62,410 nucleotides of DNA from Acidimicrobiaceae bacterium (GTDB taxonomy: Bacteria; Actinomycetota; Acidimicrobiia; Acidimicrobiales; RAAP-2): assembly GCA_003138815.1 (NCBI GenBank), contig PLHD01000039.1, forward strand, positions 1 through 62,410. Direction: 5' to 3'. The position numbers were made by a program, and so were the translations under genes. How positions within the stretch are numbered: position 1 is the stretch's first letter; the number at the start of each line of letters is the position of its first letter. The notes under the pieces are model-generated. The model was not told the DNA's origin and searched no databases. It worked only from the letters and a program-made list of their open reading frames with translations. Below, in pieces: positions 8,732 to 17,508 of the stretch.

Positions 8732-9538
8732 ATGAAGGCACCGAAACGTCTGCCGGCGATGGTCCTCGCCTTTGTGGCGGTGGCTCTCACGATTACCGGC
8801 GTTGTTCTGGCCGCCAGTGACTCGAACCCGTCGCAAACGCTCAAGGATCCGCTGGTCCTCAACGGCTACCCCCCCAGGTCGGCCGACATCCAGCTGGTGA
8901 TATCCACCGGCCAGGCGTACAGCATTGACGCCAACGTGAACATCAACTTCGTCACCAACGCGCTGGAGGCGGATTTTCGCGTCCCGATGTTCTTCTCGGC
9001 CGCGGCCGTGAACCTTCGCCTGGTGAACAACCAACTCTACGCCGGCTCCCCGAACTTCTCGTCGATCATCGGAGCGAACTGGATCGGCGCCAAGGCGAGC
9101 CTGCCGTCGCTCTACGGGCTATCGCTCGAGATGACGAAGCCGGACATTCCGCTCATCACGGGATTCACGAGCGAGAGCGTCTCGACGGTCGGCTATTCCA
9201 AGACCTACACCTTCCAGCGCGACAACTTCATCCTAAACTCACCTAGCTCCCTGCCGGTGAAGATGCCGGTCGGCGCGAGGTTGCGCATCAGCATCACGGT
9301 GGGGATACAGGGGGAAGTCACCGCCAGCGCGTTGTCGGTTGTGTCGAAGACGACGAACTTCTCGATCACCGCAACGGTGCTCTCCTACAATCAGCCGGCC
9401 AAGATCGTGGCGCCGCCCGCGGCTCAGGTGAAGCAGGAGAATACGTCGCTACTGCACGAACTCCTGGGAACTTCCTCGTTGGCGAAACTTCTATCACCCC
9501 AGAACCTGGCCAACCTTGGAAAGGTTCAAGTCAGCTGA
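8732..9538 (+). CDS. Hypothetical membrane-anchored or secreted protein (268 aa)
   Basis: No family recognised. The N-terminus has a basic start (MKAPKRLP) followed by one hydrophobic segment (AMVLAFVAVALTITGVVLAA) that serves as a signal peptide or signal anchor. The remainder is a soluble, strand-rich region with many Ser, Asn and Thr residues and no Cys, and it could form a beta-sandwich outside the membrane. It is monocistronic, with the preceding dehydratase ending 41 bp upstream. Confidence 0.65.
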   Translation: MKAPKRLPAMVLAFVAVALTITGVVLAASDSNPSQTLKDPLVLNGYPPRSADIQLVISTGQAYSIDANVNINFVTNALEADFRVPMFFSAAAVNLRLVNNQLYAGSPNFSSIIGANWIGAKASLPSLYGLSLEMTKPDIPLITGFTSESVSTVGYSKTYTFQRDNFILNSPSSLPVKMPVGARLRISITVGIQGEVTASALSVVSKTTNFSITATVLSYNQPAKIVAPPAAQVKQENTSLLHELLGTSSLAKLLSPQNLANLGKVQVS

Positions 9539-9715
9539 ATCGAGCGAGGGGCCGTCACCCGGCTCTGGTTCCCGCCTCGGGTTCGAACGAGCGCCGGATT
9601 CGGTCGTCGAACTCGACACCATCTTCGGGTCCAGCTGCCTCGTCCGGGCCGCTCGTGGCACCAGCGCCTACGTTACGGCGTCGGCCCTCGCGGCCCCACG
9701 CCTCGGGACGACGTC

Positions 9716-11104
9716 CTAACGCGAGAGGCGGTCGAGCAGTCCGCTCGCGCGGCTTTCCGTGCCGTGGCGCCTCTCGGCGCGATCGGCGTAGGCCGCGAGG
9801 GCCAGTCCGACGTTGATGCCGAGCCAGCGCAGCGGCTCGGGCTCCCAGCGCCTCGAGCGGTGCTGCACGAAGGGCAGGCGCGTGTGGGCGGTCTCGGTGT
9901 CGGGCGCGGTCAGCAGGTCTGCGAGTGCGGTCGCCGCGACGTGGCTGAGAACCACTCCATCGCCGGTGTAGCCGCCAGCCGACGCCATGCCGGTCTCGAA
10001 GTCCACAAGCACCGAGGGGGAGTGGTCTCGTGGCATCGCCAGTGGCCCTCCCCATTGGTGGGTGATGGCGCCGTTCATCGGGGGGAACAGCTCGTGGAGC
10101 TCCGCCTCGAGGTCCCTGAAGACCTTGGCGTCGTTGTCGAAACGCTCCTCCGCGGTCGAGCCGAAGTGGTACGGCGCCCCCCGGCCCCCGAAGGCGATGC
10201 GGTTGTCGGCGGTGCGCTGTCCGTAGATGACCATATGGCGGTTGTCGGCGAATGTCTCGTACTTGGCGAATCCGACCTCCTCCCAGAACGAGTTCGCGAG
10301 AGGTTCGGTCGCGATCATGAGCGAGTAGACGGGCACGACCGTGCGACGTTCGCCGGGCAGGGTCGGCGTGAAGCCCTCGGTGGCCCGCACGACGAAGTCG
10401 GCGTGGACCGACCCGCCGACCGTGACGGCTTGAGGCTGGCGCCCGCGTCGGCCGGGCAGGATCCGCGTCACCGCGCTGTCCTCGAAGATCGCCACGCCCA
10501 GAGCTTCGTTGACCTCGCTCAGACCCCGCACGAGCCGTGCGGGGTTGATCCGCGCGCAGTGGGGCGAGTACGTGGCACCGACCGCGTCGGCCATCGAACC
10601 GCGCTGGCGCATCGCCTGCTCGTCGAGCCAAGCCAGATCGGTCTCGCCCAGCCCGTGTTCACGCGACTCCGCGACCGCGGCTCGAAGCCTCTTGGCCTGG
10701 ACCTGGTTGCGGGCGAAGGCGAGGGTGCCTCCCCGGACGAAGTTGGCGTCAATGTTGTCGGCCTTCGCCGCGTCGCCGAGGGCGCCGACCGCGTCTTGGA
10801 GAACGTGACGCTGGTGGGTGAACGCCTCGATCCCGTGGCGCTGGACCATGTCCTTGTCGTGCACCGGGAAGATCGCCGAAGCCCAGCCGCCGTTGCGACC
10901 GGATGCGCCGAACCCGCACACCGACTTCTCGAGCACGCAGACTCGCAGGTCGGGGTCGCGGCGCTTGAGCTCGCGCGCCGTCCACAGTCCGGTGAACCCG
11001 CCGCCCACGACCGCCACGTCAACGTCAAGGTGACGTTGGAGCGGCGGTCGTGGCGCGACGGGACCGTCCAGGGTGGACCACCACAGTGAGTCCGGTGGGC
11101 GCAC
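9716..11104 (-). CDS. FAD-dependent oxidoreductase, DAO family (PuuB/OrdL-like amine oxidase)
   Basis: A 462-aa protein with an N-terminal Rossmann FAD site (AVVGGGFTGLWTARELKRR, residues about 29-48) and the GASGRNGG segment near residue 67 typical of gamma-glutamylputrescine oxidase-like members of the D-amino-acid oxidase family. It would oxidise an amine or N-substituted amino acid to an imine or aldehyde. Its GTG start overlaps the stop of the upstream aminotransferase by one base (TAGTG), so the two are translationally coupled. The pairing suggests oxidation and transamination of the same amine substrate. The 177 bp downstream of the stop contain no gene that I can support. Confidence 0.85.
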   Translation of the reverse strand: MRPPDSLWWSTLDGPVAPRPPLQRHLDVDVAVVGGGFTGLWTARELKRRDPDLRVCVLEKSVCGFGASGRNGGWASAIFPVHDKDMVQRHGIEAFTHQRHVLQDAVGALGDAAKADNIDANFVRGGTLAFARNQVQAKRLRAAVAESREHGLGETDLAWLDEQAMRQRGSMADAVGATYSPHCARINPARLVRGLSEVNEALGVAIFEDSAVTRILPGRRGRQPQAVTVGGSVHADFVVRATEGFTPTLPGERRTVVPVYSLMIATEPLANSFWEEVGFAKYETFADNRHMVIYGQRTADNRIAFGGRGAPYHFGSTAEERFDNDAKVFRDLEAELHELFPPMNGAITHQWGGPLAMPRDHSPSVLVDFETGMASAGGYTGDGVVLSHVAATALADLLTAPDTETAHTRLPFVQHRSRRWEPEPLRWLGINVGLALAAYADRAERRHGTESRASGLLDRLSR

Positions 11105-12525
11105 TAGATGTGGAGTGCAGCGGCTCCGGTGAAGACCTCGCGAAGCGTGCCGACCATGAAGTCGATGTCGTCACGAGTGGAGATCAGCGGGGGAGCGAGC
11201 TGGACAACGGGGTCGCCTCGGTCGTCTGAACGGCAGATGAGTCCGCGTCGGAACATCTCCGGTGAGACGTAGCCACGCAGGAGCCGCTCGGCATCCTCGC
11301 CGGCCCAGGTCTCCTTGGAGGTCTGGTCCTTGACCAGCTCGATCCCCCAGAAGTAGCCCGTTCCTCGAACGTCGCCGACGATGGGAATCTCCTTCAGTGA
11401 CTCCAGGCTGTCGCGGAAGTAGTCCTCGTTCGCCAGGACATTCTCGAGGACGTGCTCGTCTTCGATGATCTCGATGCTCTTGAGGGCGATGGCGCACGAG
11501 ACCGGGTGTCCGGCCCACGTGAAGCCGTGGATGAACGAGGTGTCACCGTGCTGGAACGGTTCGGCGATTCGGTCCGAGACGATCATGGCACCGATGGGCG
11601 CGTAGCCCGAGCTGAGGCCCTTGGCGCAGCAGATGATGTCGGGCACGAAGTCGTACTTCTGGCCACCGAACCAAGTCCCAAGTCGTCCGAAGGCGCAGAT
11701 GACCTCGTCCGAGACGAGCAAGACCCCGTAGCGGTCGCAGATCTCGCGCACCGACTGCCAGTAGCCACGCGGCGGCGTGAAGCAGCCGCCGGCGTTCTGG
11801 ACCGGCTCGAGGAACACCGCGGCGATGGTCTCGGGCCCCTCGCGCAGGATCGCCTCTTCGATGTGCTTGGCCGACCAGAGGCCGAAGGCCTCGAAATCGT
11901 CGGCGAACTTCTCCGCCCGGTAGAAGTTCACGGCCGGCACCTTCACGGCTCCGGGAACGAGGGGCTCGAACGGCGTGCGGTAATCCTCGAGCGAGGTGAT
12001 CGTCAGCGCGCCGAGCGTTGTTCCGTGGTACGCGACGTCACGGCTGATCACCTTGTAGCGATCGGTGTCGCCGCGCAGCTTGTGGTACTGGCGAGCTAGC
12101 TTCCAGGCGCTCTCGACCGCTTCGCCCCCACCGGTGGTGAAGAAGACTCGATTGAGGTCGCCGGGGGCCAAACTGGCGATCTTCTCGGCCAGCTCGATGG
12201 CCTTGGGGTGCGCGTAGGTCCACAGCGGGAAGTACGCCATGGTGCTGATCTGCTCGGCGGCGGCGGCACCGATGTCGCTGCGGCCGTGGCCGAGCATGTT
12301 GGTGAAGAGACCCGAGAGGCCATCGAAGTACTTCTTGCCGTTGGCGTCCCAGACGTGCGTGCCCTCGCCGCGCACCATGATCGGAACCTCATTGGTCTCC
12401 GAGTAGGCGCCCATGCGCGACATCTGCAGCCACAGGTGGCGTCGTGCGCGCTCGGAGTAGCCGTAACTGGCGTGGTCCGGACTCGACACGGTGATGCCGT
12501 CCGAGATGATTTCATTGATTGTCAT
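11104..12525 (-). CDS. Class III aminotransferase (omega-amino acid/putrescine:pyruvate type)
   Basis: A 473-aa PLP aminotransferase of the acetylornithine/omega-aminotransferase class. Visible signatures are TTGGGEAVESAWKLARQY (phosphate-binding region, about residue 125), YHGTTLGA, LLVSDEVICAFGRLG with the cofactor-contacting Asp, and the Schiff-base lysine in CAKGLSSGYAPIGA. It would move an omega-amino group, for example from putrescine, cadaverine or beta-alanine, to pyruvate. The ATG at 12525 forms an ATGA overlap with the Lrp regulator stop and has GGGGGA upstream, so it is preferred over the ATG at 12537. It is the middle gene of a three-gene operon. Confidence 0.88.
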   Translation of the reverse strand: MTINEIISDGITVSSPDHASYGYSERARRHLWLQMSRMGAYSETNEVPIMVRGEGTHVWDANGKKYFDGLSGLFTNMLGHGRSDIGAAAAEQISTMAYFPLWTYAHPKAIELAEKIASLAPGDLNRVFFTTGGGEAVESAWKLARQYHKLRGDTDRYKVISRDVAYHGTTLGALTITSLEDYRTPFEPLVPGAVKVPAVNFYRAEKFADDFEAFGLWSAKHIEEAILREGPETIAAVFLEPVQNAGGCFTPPRGYWQSVREICDRYGVLLVSDEVICAFGRLGTWFGGQKYDFVPDIICCAKGLSSGYAPIGAMIVSDRIAEPFQHGDTSFIHGFTWAGHPVSCAIALKSIEIIEDEHVLENVLANEDYFRDSLESLKEIPIVGDVRGTGYFWGIELVKDQTSKETWAGEDAERLLRGYVSPEMFRRGLICRSDDRGDPVVQLAPPLISTRDDIDFMVGTLREVFTGAAALHI

Positions 12526-13043
12526 TTTGTCCCCCATGCATAGGTTTGTTTCGATAACTGCAGATACAGAAAGGTCTCAACCTCGGTCACACCGGGAATA
12601 CTGCGGATTGAATCATTGAGAAGGTGAACTAACGCCGCGTCGTCAACGGCGATGACTTCGGCGATGATGTCGAAGCTGCCGGCGGTCATGACGACGTAGT
12701 TGGCCTCTTCGATGGCGGCGATCCTGTCGGCGACCGTACGGACGTCTCCGTGCACGCGAATGCCGACGAGCGCCTCACGGCCGTAGCCGAGCTGCAGCGG
12801 GTCGGTGATGGCGACGATCTGCATCACTCCGGAATCCCTGAGACGTTGGACGCGCCGACGCACGGCGGTTTCGGAGAGTCCTACCTCTTCGGCGATGGCT
12901 CCGTAGGAACGACGACCGTCGACCTGCAGAAGTCCGATGATGTGGCGGTCGGTTGCGTCGAGCGCGTTGGGGGTAGGGAGCAGTTCCAGGTTCGTACGCT
13001 CTGCGCTCTTCGAACTCTTGATTTTGGGTGTGTTGGCTGGCAT
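12522..13043 (-). CDS. Lrp/AsnC-family transcriptional regulator
   Basis: A 173-aa protein with an N-terminal AsnC-type helix-turn-helix (LDATDRHIIGLLQVDGRRSY then AIAEEVGLSETAVRRRVQRL, about residues 28-67) and a C-terminal RAM/ligand domain (about 80-165). The family senses amino acids or related amines and forms octamers or dimers. It is the first gene of the operon with the aminotransferase and FAD oxidase and probably controls it together with itself. The first about 25 residues are a polar, Lys/Ser-rich extension. Confidence 0.9.
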   Translation of the reverse strand: MPANTPKIKSSKSAERTNLELLPTPNALDATDRHIIGLLQVDGRRSYGAIAEEVGLSETAVRRRVQRLRDSGVMQIVAITDPLQLGYGREALVGIRVHGDVRTVADRIAAIEEANYVVMTAGSFDIIAEVIAVDDAALVHLLNDSIRSIPGVTEVETFLYLQLSKQTYAWGTK

Positions 13044-13547
13044 TGGTTTGCTCCTGCACGGTGGCCCCCCGGGACCCGTGCTGCGGATAAAGGCACTATA
13101 GCGTCTTATGGCGCCTGAATACGTCGCAAATAGCCGTAAGGGGGACTAATTCCTGCCCCTCAGCTCCCAAAACCCTTGCAATCTCTGGTAAGGGAGCAGA
13201 GAAGGACTTGAGGTATATCCACGGAGGCGGGGGTGGGCCAAGCGCGTCTCGCGGCGTCTTTGTTCGAGGGCGGGTCGTTGCCTGGGGGTGCCAGGTGCCT
13301 CGAACTGATGGCCTTGCTCGCCGCCAAGCGCTTCGGAGAAATGCCGATCGGCGACGGGGTGGATATCGCCGATTCGGTCCAACAATGCGAAACTGGCCTC
13401 ACCTCGAGAGGCGCAGTGCGCCTGGGAGGGCTGCAACCATTTTGATGACGTGCGGGGCTTCGGGCCGCGCGTCTCGAGTGCGACCGCGCTGCCCCCGCAA
13501 GCGCCCAAGGTAAGACGGTGTTCGCGGGACCGTTCACCGGACCTGGC
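13044..13547. other. Intergenic region: Lrp promoter side and usp 3' side
   Basis: About 500 bases with no convincing gene. The part next to the Lrp gene is AT-richer and contains TATAGT on the minus strand near 13096-13101, a candidate -10. The remainder, downstream of the universal stress protein, is GC-rich with a few short open frames lacking ribosome-binding sites. Confidence 0.45.
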
Positions 13548-13988
13548 CTAGTGCTCTTCGCGGATGACCAGCACCGGGCAGTGCGAGTAGTGAACGCACT
13601 GGGTTGAAACTGAGCCCATCAGCAGCCCCATGAATCCCCCGACGCCTCTTGAGCCAACGACAAGCAGAGCCGCGCCGCGGCTGGCCTCGATCAAGACCTC
13701 CGATGGGTTTCCCGGGACCGCCGACCATTCGACTTTGACGCCGTCGACGGAGGGGGCTGCGGCGATTATGCGCTGCATGAACTCCTTGGCCTCGGCCTCG
13801 ACCTGCTCGTAGTAGTCCTTGCCCGTAGACCCCGTCAGCGGCGAGGCCATGACGGGGTAGGCGTACGTCACGTGAAGGTCGGCGTGGCGAATACGGGCCT
13901 CCTCGATCGCGTACTGGAGCGCAGTCTCAGCGAGTGGCGAGCCGTCGACTCCGACAACGATGAGTGATGGTGATTTGGCGTCGGTCAT
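13548..13988 (-). CDS. Universal stress protein (UspA domain)
   Basis: A single UspA domain of 146 aa. It starts with SLIVVGVDGSPLAETALQYA (strand 1 with the ATP-contacting Asp) and has the nucleotide-binding signature G-x2-G-x9-G-S as GSRGVGGFMGLLMGSVS near residue 114, so it is of the ATP-binding type. It lies 54 bp downstream of the APC permease on the same strand and is probably in the same transcript. Usp proteins near permeases are often thought to modulate transport under stress; that is inference here. Confidence 0.88.
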   Translation of the reverse strand: MTDAKSPSLIVVGVDGSPLAETALQYAIEEARIRHADLHVTYAYPVMASPLTGSTGKDYYEQVEAEAKEFMQRIIAAAPSVDGVKVEWSAVPGNPSEVLIEASRGAALLVVGSRGVGGFMGLLMGSVSTQCVHYSHCPVLVIREEH

Positions 13989-14042
13989 TTGGCTTGGTCT
14001 CCTTGATTTGACTGTTGTGCGGCGGGTCGACGATGGCTCGGG

Positions 14043-15611
14043 CTAATGCGATTCCACTTGTTTGGATCCGTACTCCTCGGTAACGAGGGTCGGAGTGTTG
14101 CGGTTGAGAACCTCGCCCCGGAAGAAGGCTGGGCGAACGCTCTGCATCGCGAACATCAGTATGAGTCCAATCAAAAGTCCGCCCACATCGAGGATGAAGG
14201 TGCCGCCGAACACGTGGCCGAAGATGTCCAAGGTCGTGTAGCTATTCCCAGGGTTCCAGTAGTACCAGAAGGACCAGCCCAGGATGAAGTAGAGGATGAG
14301 GGCACCTATCAGCGGCATCACGCCCTTGACGAAGAAACTTCGAACGCTCTGGGTGAGGGTCTTGCGGAAGTACCAGACGCAAGAGAAGCCGGTGAGGCCG
14401 TAGTAGAAGGCGATCATCACACCAAGGGCGTCGACCGAGTCGGAGATCACTTGCCCCGCGGACAGGGAGTTCATGATCACGTAGAGTCCAATCGACACGA
14501 GCCCGAAAGCCACCGTCGCGACCGTCGGCGTCAGGAAACGCTTGTGCATCCTCTCGAAGATCTTCGGAACCGCCTTGTGAACCGCCATGGAGAGGACGGT
14601 TCGAGCCGTCGGCAGTATTGTCGTCTGGGTCGAGGCCGCTGCCGACGACAACACCATCAGCAACAAGAGGTGCGACAGTATCGAGGCGAACGTGGAGTGT
14701 CCGAATATGGCCGGTCCGAGAATCGAGAGCACGTCATTGGTGTGGGCAGGATTGCCCAGCCCGATTCCCGACGTGCCGATCCCGGCGAATGACTGGACCG
14801 AGAGGATGACGAGGGCGTAGATGCCGAGTAGGACGAACGTGGAGATGATGCCCGCCTTGCCGGGCGTTGTTTCGGCGTCCTTGGTCTCCTCGTTGAGGTT
14901 GAGCGCCGTGTCCCATCCCCAGTAGATGAAGAGCATGTCCGCCAGGCCTATTACGAAGTCGTTGAAGTGCTTCACGGCGAAGGGGTTGAACCACGAGAGC
15001 CCGGGCGCTAGGTGCCCCACGGGAGCACTGCCGTTGCCCACCCTGATGAGTGCCCAGACGGACAGCACAATCAGCATCGTGAGCTCGATGCTGAGCAGCG
15101 CCTTCTGGAAGTTGGCCGAGACCTCGATGCCCACGTAGCAGATCCAGGTCATGAAGATGATCCACGCAATGCCGACGAGCAGCACCCAAGGACTCGAGGC
15201 GTCGCCGCCGATTCCTTTGGCGTTGAACAGAAGGAAGACGTATTGACCGGCGATCTGGGCGAGGCTCGCCATGACGATGATGTCGGCCGCGAGGACTCCC
15301 CAGCCACCCATCCAGCCAACACGCGGTCCGAATGACCGCGTTGCCCACGTGAACGTCGCGCCGCAGTCCGGGTCGACACGGTTCATCTGCTGGAACGCAA
15401 TGGAGATGAAGAACATGGGCACGAAGGCGAGAATCGTGACGATCGGGGCTTGAACGCCGATTGCCACGACGACGAATCCGAGCGTCGCTGCCAGACTGTA
15501 CGCCGGGGCCGTGGAGGCGATGCCGATGACGGTGCTCGAGATGAGTCCGAGGGCTCCGCTCTTGAGTCCTTTCTCGTGCGCCCGATTGGCTGGTTCTACG
15601 ATCAAATCCAC
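14043..15611 (-). CDS. APC-family amino acid permease
   Basis: A 522-aa membrane protein with about 12-14 hydrophobic spans. The unwound TM1 motif of the APC superfamily is visible as ALGLISSTVIGIASTAPAYS (residues about 21-40), and the conserved Pro/Cys-rich segment DPDCGATFTWATRSFGPRVG follows TM2. These features fit amino acid or polyamine permeases. The GTG start has GGGGGA about 6 nt upstream. With the downstream universal stress protein it forms a two-gene unit diverging from alanine dehydrogenase. Confidence 0.87.
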   Translation of the reverse strand: MDLIVEPANRAHEKGLKSGALGLISSTVIGIASTAPAYSLAATLGFVVVAIGVQAPIVTILAFVPMFFISIAFQQMNRVDPDCGATFTWATRSFGPRVGWMGGWGVLAADIIVMASLAQIAGQYVFLLFNAKGIGGDASSPWVLLVGIAWIIFMTWICYVGIEVSANFQKALLSIELTMLIVLSVWALIRVGNGSAPVGHLAPGLSWFNPFAVKHFNDFVIGLADMLFIYWGWDTALNLNEETKDAETTPGKAGIISTFVLLGIYALVILSVQSFAGIGTSGIGLGNPAHTNDVLSILGPAIFGHSTFASILSHLLLLMVLSSAAASTQTTILPTARTVLSMAVHKAVPKIFERMHKRFLTPTVATVAFGLVSIGLYVIMNSLSAGQVISDSVDALGVMIAFYYGLTGFSCVWYFRKTLTQSVRSFFVKGVMPLIGALILYFILGWSFWYYWNPGNSYTTLDIFGHVFGGTFILDVGGLLIGLILMFAMQSVRPAFFRGEVLNRNTPTLVTEEYGSKQVESH

Positions 15612-16144
15612 AATGTCCCCCTCGTGACGGTCGCTTTGGCGATCGACGATGTCAATACCCAGTCCAGAACCTGCCAGACACTATGGCACGAAAGAACCGG
15701 CGCTACAACTTGTTCAGTGATTGGTGAATTCGCATCGCTGTGGCGCCGCCCTCGTTGCATATGAAGTCCAGACGATTGGAAACCTGCGACTCGAATCGGC
15801 ACGCTCGCCGTCATCGGATATCGGCCGTCGACCAACCATGCTCGCAGTGACAATGTCCTTCTCGGGGCCGGGCCACGCCAGCGAACCGGTCCTGGCGCGG
15901 CCTCTCTGGCACTGTCACCTCCCAAGATTCCCAGCCACTGGCGATGACGGCCATTGTTCGAACGTCCTCGTCCGATCGAGTTCGGTGGCTGGCCGTCACG
16001 CTCGAGCGCGCGCTCGCGCACGTGGGGCGGCGACCGACGTTCGATGAAGAGTAGGGAACGTCTGGAAAAGTCGTTGCGTTCGCTGGCCCCTCACCACGTA
16101 TGGCACAATCGAGGAAACCTCCACGAAAGAAAGGATGATCAACG
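15612..16144. other. Divergent promoter region, no gene seen
   Basis: About 530 bases between the divergent APC permease and alanine dehydrogenase genes. Short frames on both strands overlap and lack start signals. Composition is somewhat AT-richer than the flanks. It presumably holds promoters for both genes; I could not assign -35/-10 boxes with confidence. Confidence 0.4.
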
Positions 16145-17263
16145 ATGATCATCGGCGTACCAAAGGAAATCAAGACAGACGAGCATCGCGTGGCGCTCAC
16201 TCCAGCTGGAGTGCGTGAGTTAACGAACGCTGGCCATCAGGTCCTCATCGAGCGCGGGGCCGGTGTGGGCTCGTCAATTAGTGACGCGGACTACGTCGCC
16301 ACCGGGGCGACCATCATCGACACCGCCGACGACGTTTGGGCCGGCTCGGACATGGTCTTGAAGGTAAAGGAACCGATCGCCGACGAGTACCACCGTCTCT
16401 CGGCGCGCAAGGACCAGGTGCTCTTCACCTACCTTCACCTCGCAGCGGGCAAGGATTGCACCGACGCGCTCATTGGCGCTGGAAACGTGGCGATCGCGTA
16501 CGAGACGGTGCGGCTTGCCGACAACTCGCTCCCGCTGCTCACGCCGATGAGCGAGGTCGCCGGTCGCATGGCGCCCCTGGTGGGTGCCTACCATCTCATG
16601 CGTCCAGGTGGAGGTAGAGGTGCCCTTATCAGCGGCGTGCCCGGTGTCGAAGCCGCCAACGTGGTGGTCATCGGCGCGGGCGTCGCGGGCCTGGCCGCGG
16701 CTACCCTCGCGGTGGGACTGCACGCCAACGTGAAGATCCTCGACCGCAACCTCGACCGCCTGCGGATGGTCGATCACCATTTTGATGGGCGTCTCCAGAC
16801 GATCGCCTCGTCGACCCACGCCCTCGAAGAGGCGTGCATCGAAGCCGACCTGGTGGTCGGAGCAGTGCTCGTCGTCGGGGCCAAGGCACCCAAGCTCGTC
16901 AGCAACGATCTCGTGTCGCGCATGCGCGAGGGCTCGGTGCTGGTGGACATCTCCGTGGACCAGGGTGGCTGCTTCGAGGCCACGCGCCCGACGACTCACT
17001 CGGATCCGGTATTCGAGGTCAACGGGTCGATCTTCTACTGCGTGGCGAACATGCCGGGCGCAGTGCCCAACACCTCGACCTACGCCCTGGCGAACGCGAC
17101 CCTGCCCTACACCCTGGATCTCGCCCGCCACGGCTGGCGTGAGGCGGTGATGTCGGACGAAGCACTGGCCGAAGGTGTCAACATCGTCAATGGTGCGGTT
17201 ACCTACGGTCCCGTCGCCGAAGCACTCGCAATGACGTACACTCCGCTGCGCTCGCTGCTGTAG
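16145..17263 (+). CDS. ald: Alanine dehydrogenase
   Basis: A 372-aa enzyme of the AlaDH/PNT family that interconverts L-alanine and pyruvate plus ammonia with NAD. The N-terminus MIIGVPKEIKTDEHRVAL is the family signature. The substrate-binding region YLHLAAG is near residue 99. The NAD-binding Rossmann loop VIGAGVAGLAAATLAVGL is near residue 177, and GAVPNTSTYAL near residue 305 completes the active site. The length equals the usual 370-375 aa. AAGGATGATCAACG precedes the ATG. It likely supports alanine catabolism or nitrogen assimilation and is transcribed divergently from the amino acid permease. Confidence 0.95.
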   Translation: MIIGVPKEIKTDEHRVALTPAGVRELTNAGHQVLIERGAGVGSSISDADYVATGATIIDTADDVWAGSDMVLKVKEPIADEYHRLSARKDQVLFTYLHLAAGKDCTDALIGAGNVAIAYETVRLADNSLPLLTPMSEVAGRMAPLVGAYHLMRPGGGRGALISGVPGVEAANVVVIGAGVAGLAAATLAVGLHANVKILDRNLDRLRMVDHHFDGRLQTIASSTHALEEACIEADLVVGAVLVVGAKAPKLVSNDLVSRMREGSVLVDISVDQGGCFEATRPTTHSDPVFEVNGSIFYCVANMPGAVPNTSTYALANATLPYTLDLARHGWREAVMSDEALAEGVNIVNGAVTYGPVAEALAMTYTPLRSLL

Positions 17264-17266
17264 GTC

Positions 17267-17488
17267 TCAGGCAGTCAGGTAGGGGCAGTGGCGGCAGCCG
17301 CTGTCACAACACGTGCCCCGCTCGAGGTGCGTGGCGGCCGTGAGTACGAGGAGGTCCGTCGATGGATCGCGGTAGCACGGTCGGCCGAGCGCCACGGCCT
17401 CCTCGTGGGCCTGGATGATCGCGCCATAGTCCGCCCGCGACGGTGCGCACCTGGACGGGTGGGGCCTAGGGACGGACTCGGAACTCAC
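17267..17488 (-). CDS. DUF5522-like small Cys-rich protein (73 aa)
   Basis: A small protein ending in GTCCDSGCRHCPYL, a cluster of four Cys with one His that could bind a metal or iron-sulfur centre. The upstream block GRPCYRDPSTDLLVLTAATH matches the family I know as DUF5522, found in actinobacteria and other phyla; function unknown. It lies 20 bp downstream of the quinone oxidoreductase on the same strand. A second GTG at 17491 is possible, but TAGTTT sits exactly 6 nt before the GTG at 17488, so its own leaderless promoter favours that start. Confidence 0.75.
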   Translation of the reverse strand: MSSESVPRPHPSRCAPSRADYGAIIQAHEEAVALGRPCYRDPSTDLLVLTAATHLERGTCCDSGCRHCPYLTA

Positions 17489-17494
17489 CACTGC

Positions 17495-17500
17495 AAACTA
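17495..17500 (-). promoter_or_regulatory. -10 box for leaderless DUF5522 mRNA
   Basis: TAGTTT on the minus strand, 6 nt before the GTG at 17488. Confidence 0.4.
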
Positions 17501-17508
17501 ATGTTCGT

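Noticed and set aside
13233-13445. 70-codon plus-strand frame between the Lrp and usp genes
   Set aside because: No ribosome-binding site or -10 box at the expected distance and no recognisable features; kept only as part of an unannotated intergenic region.
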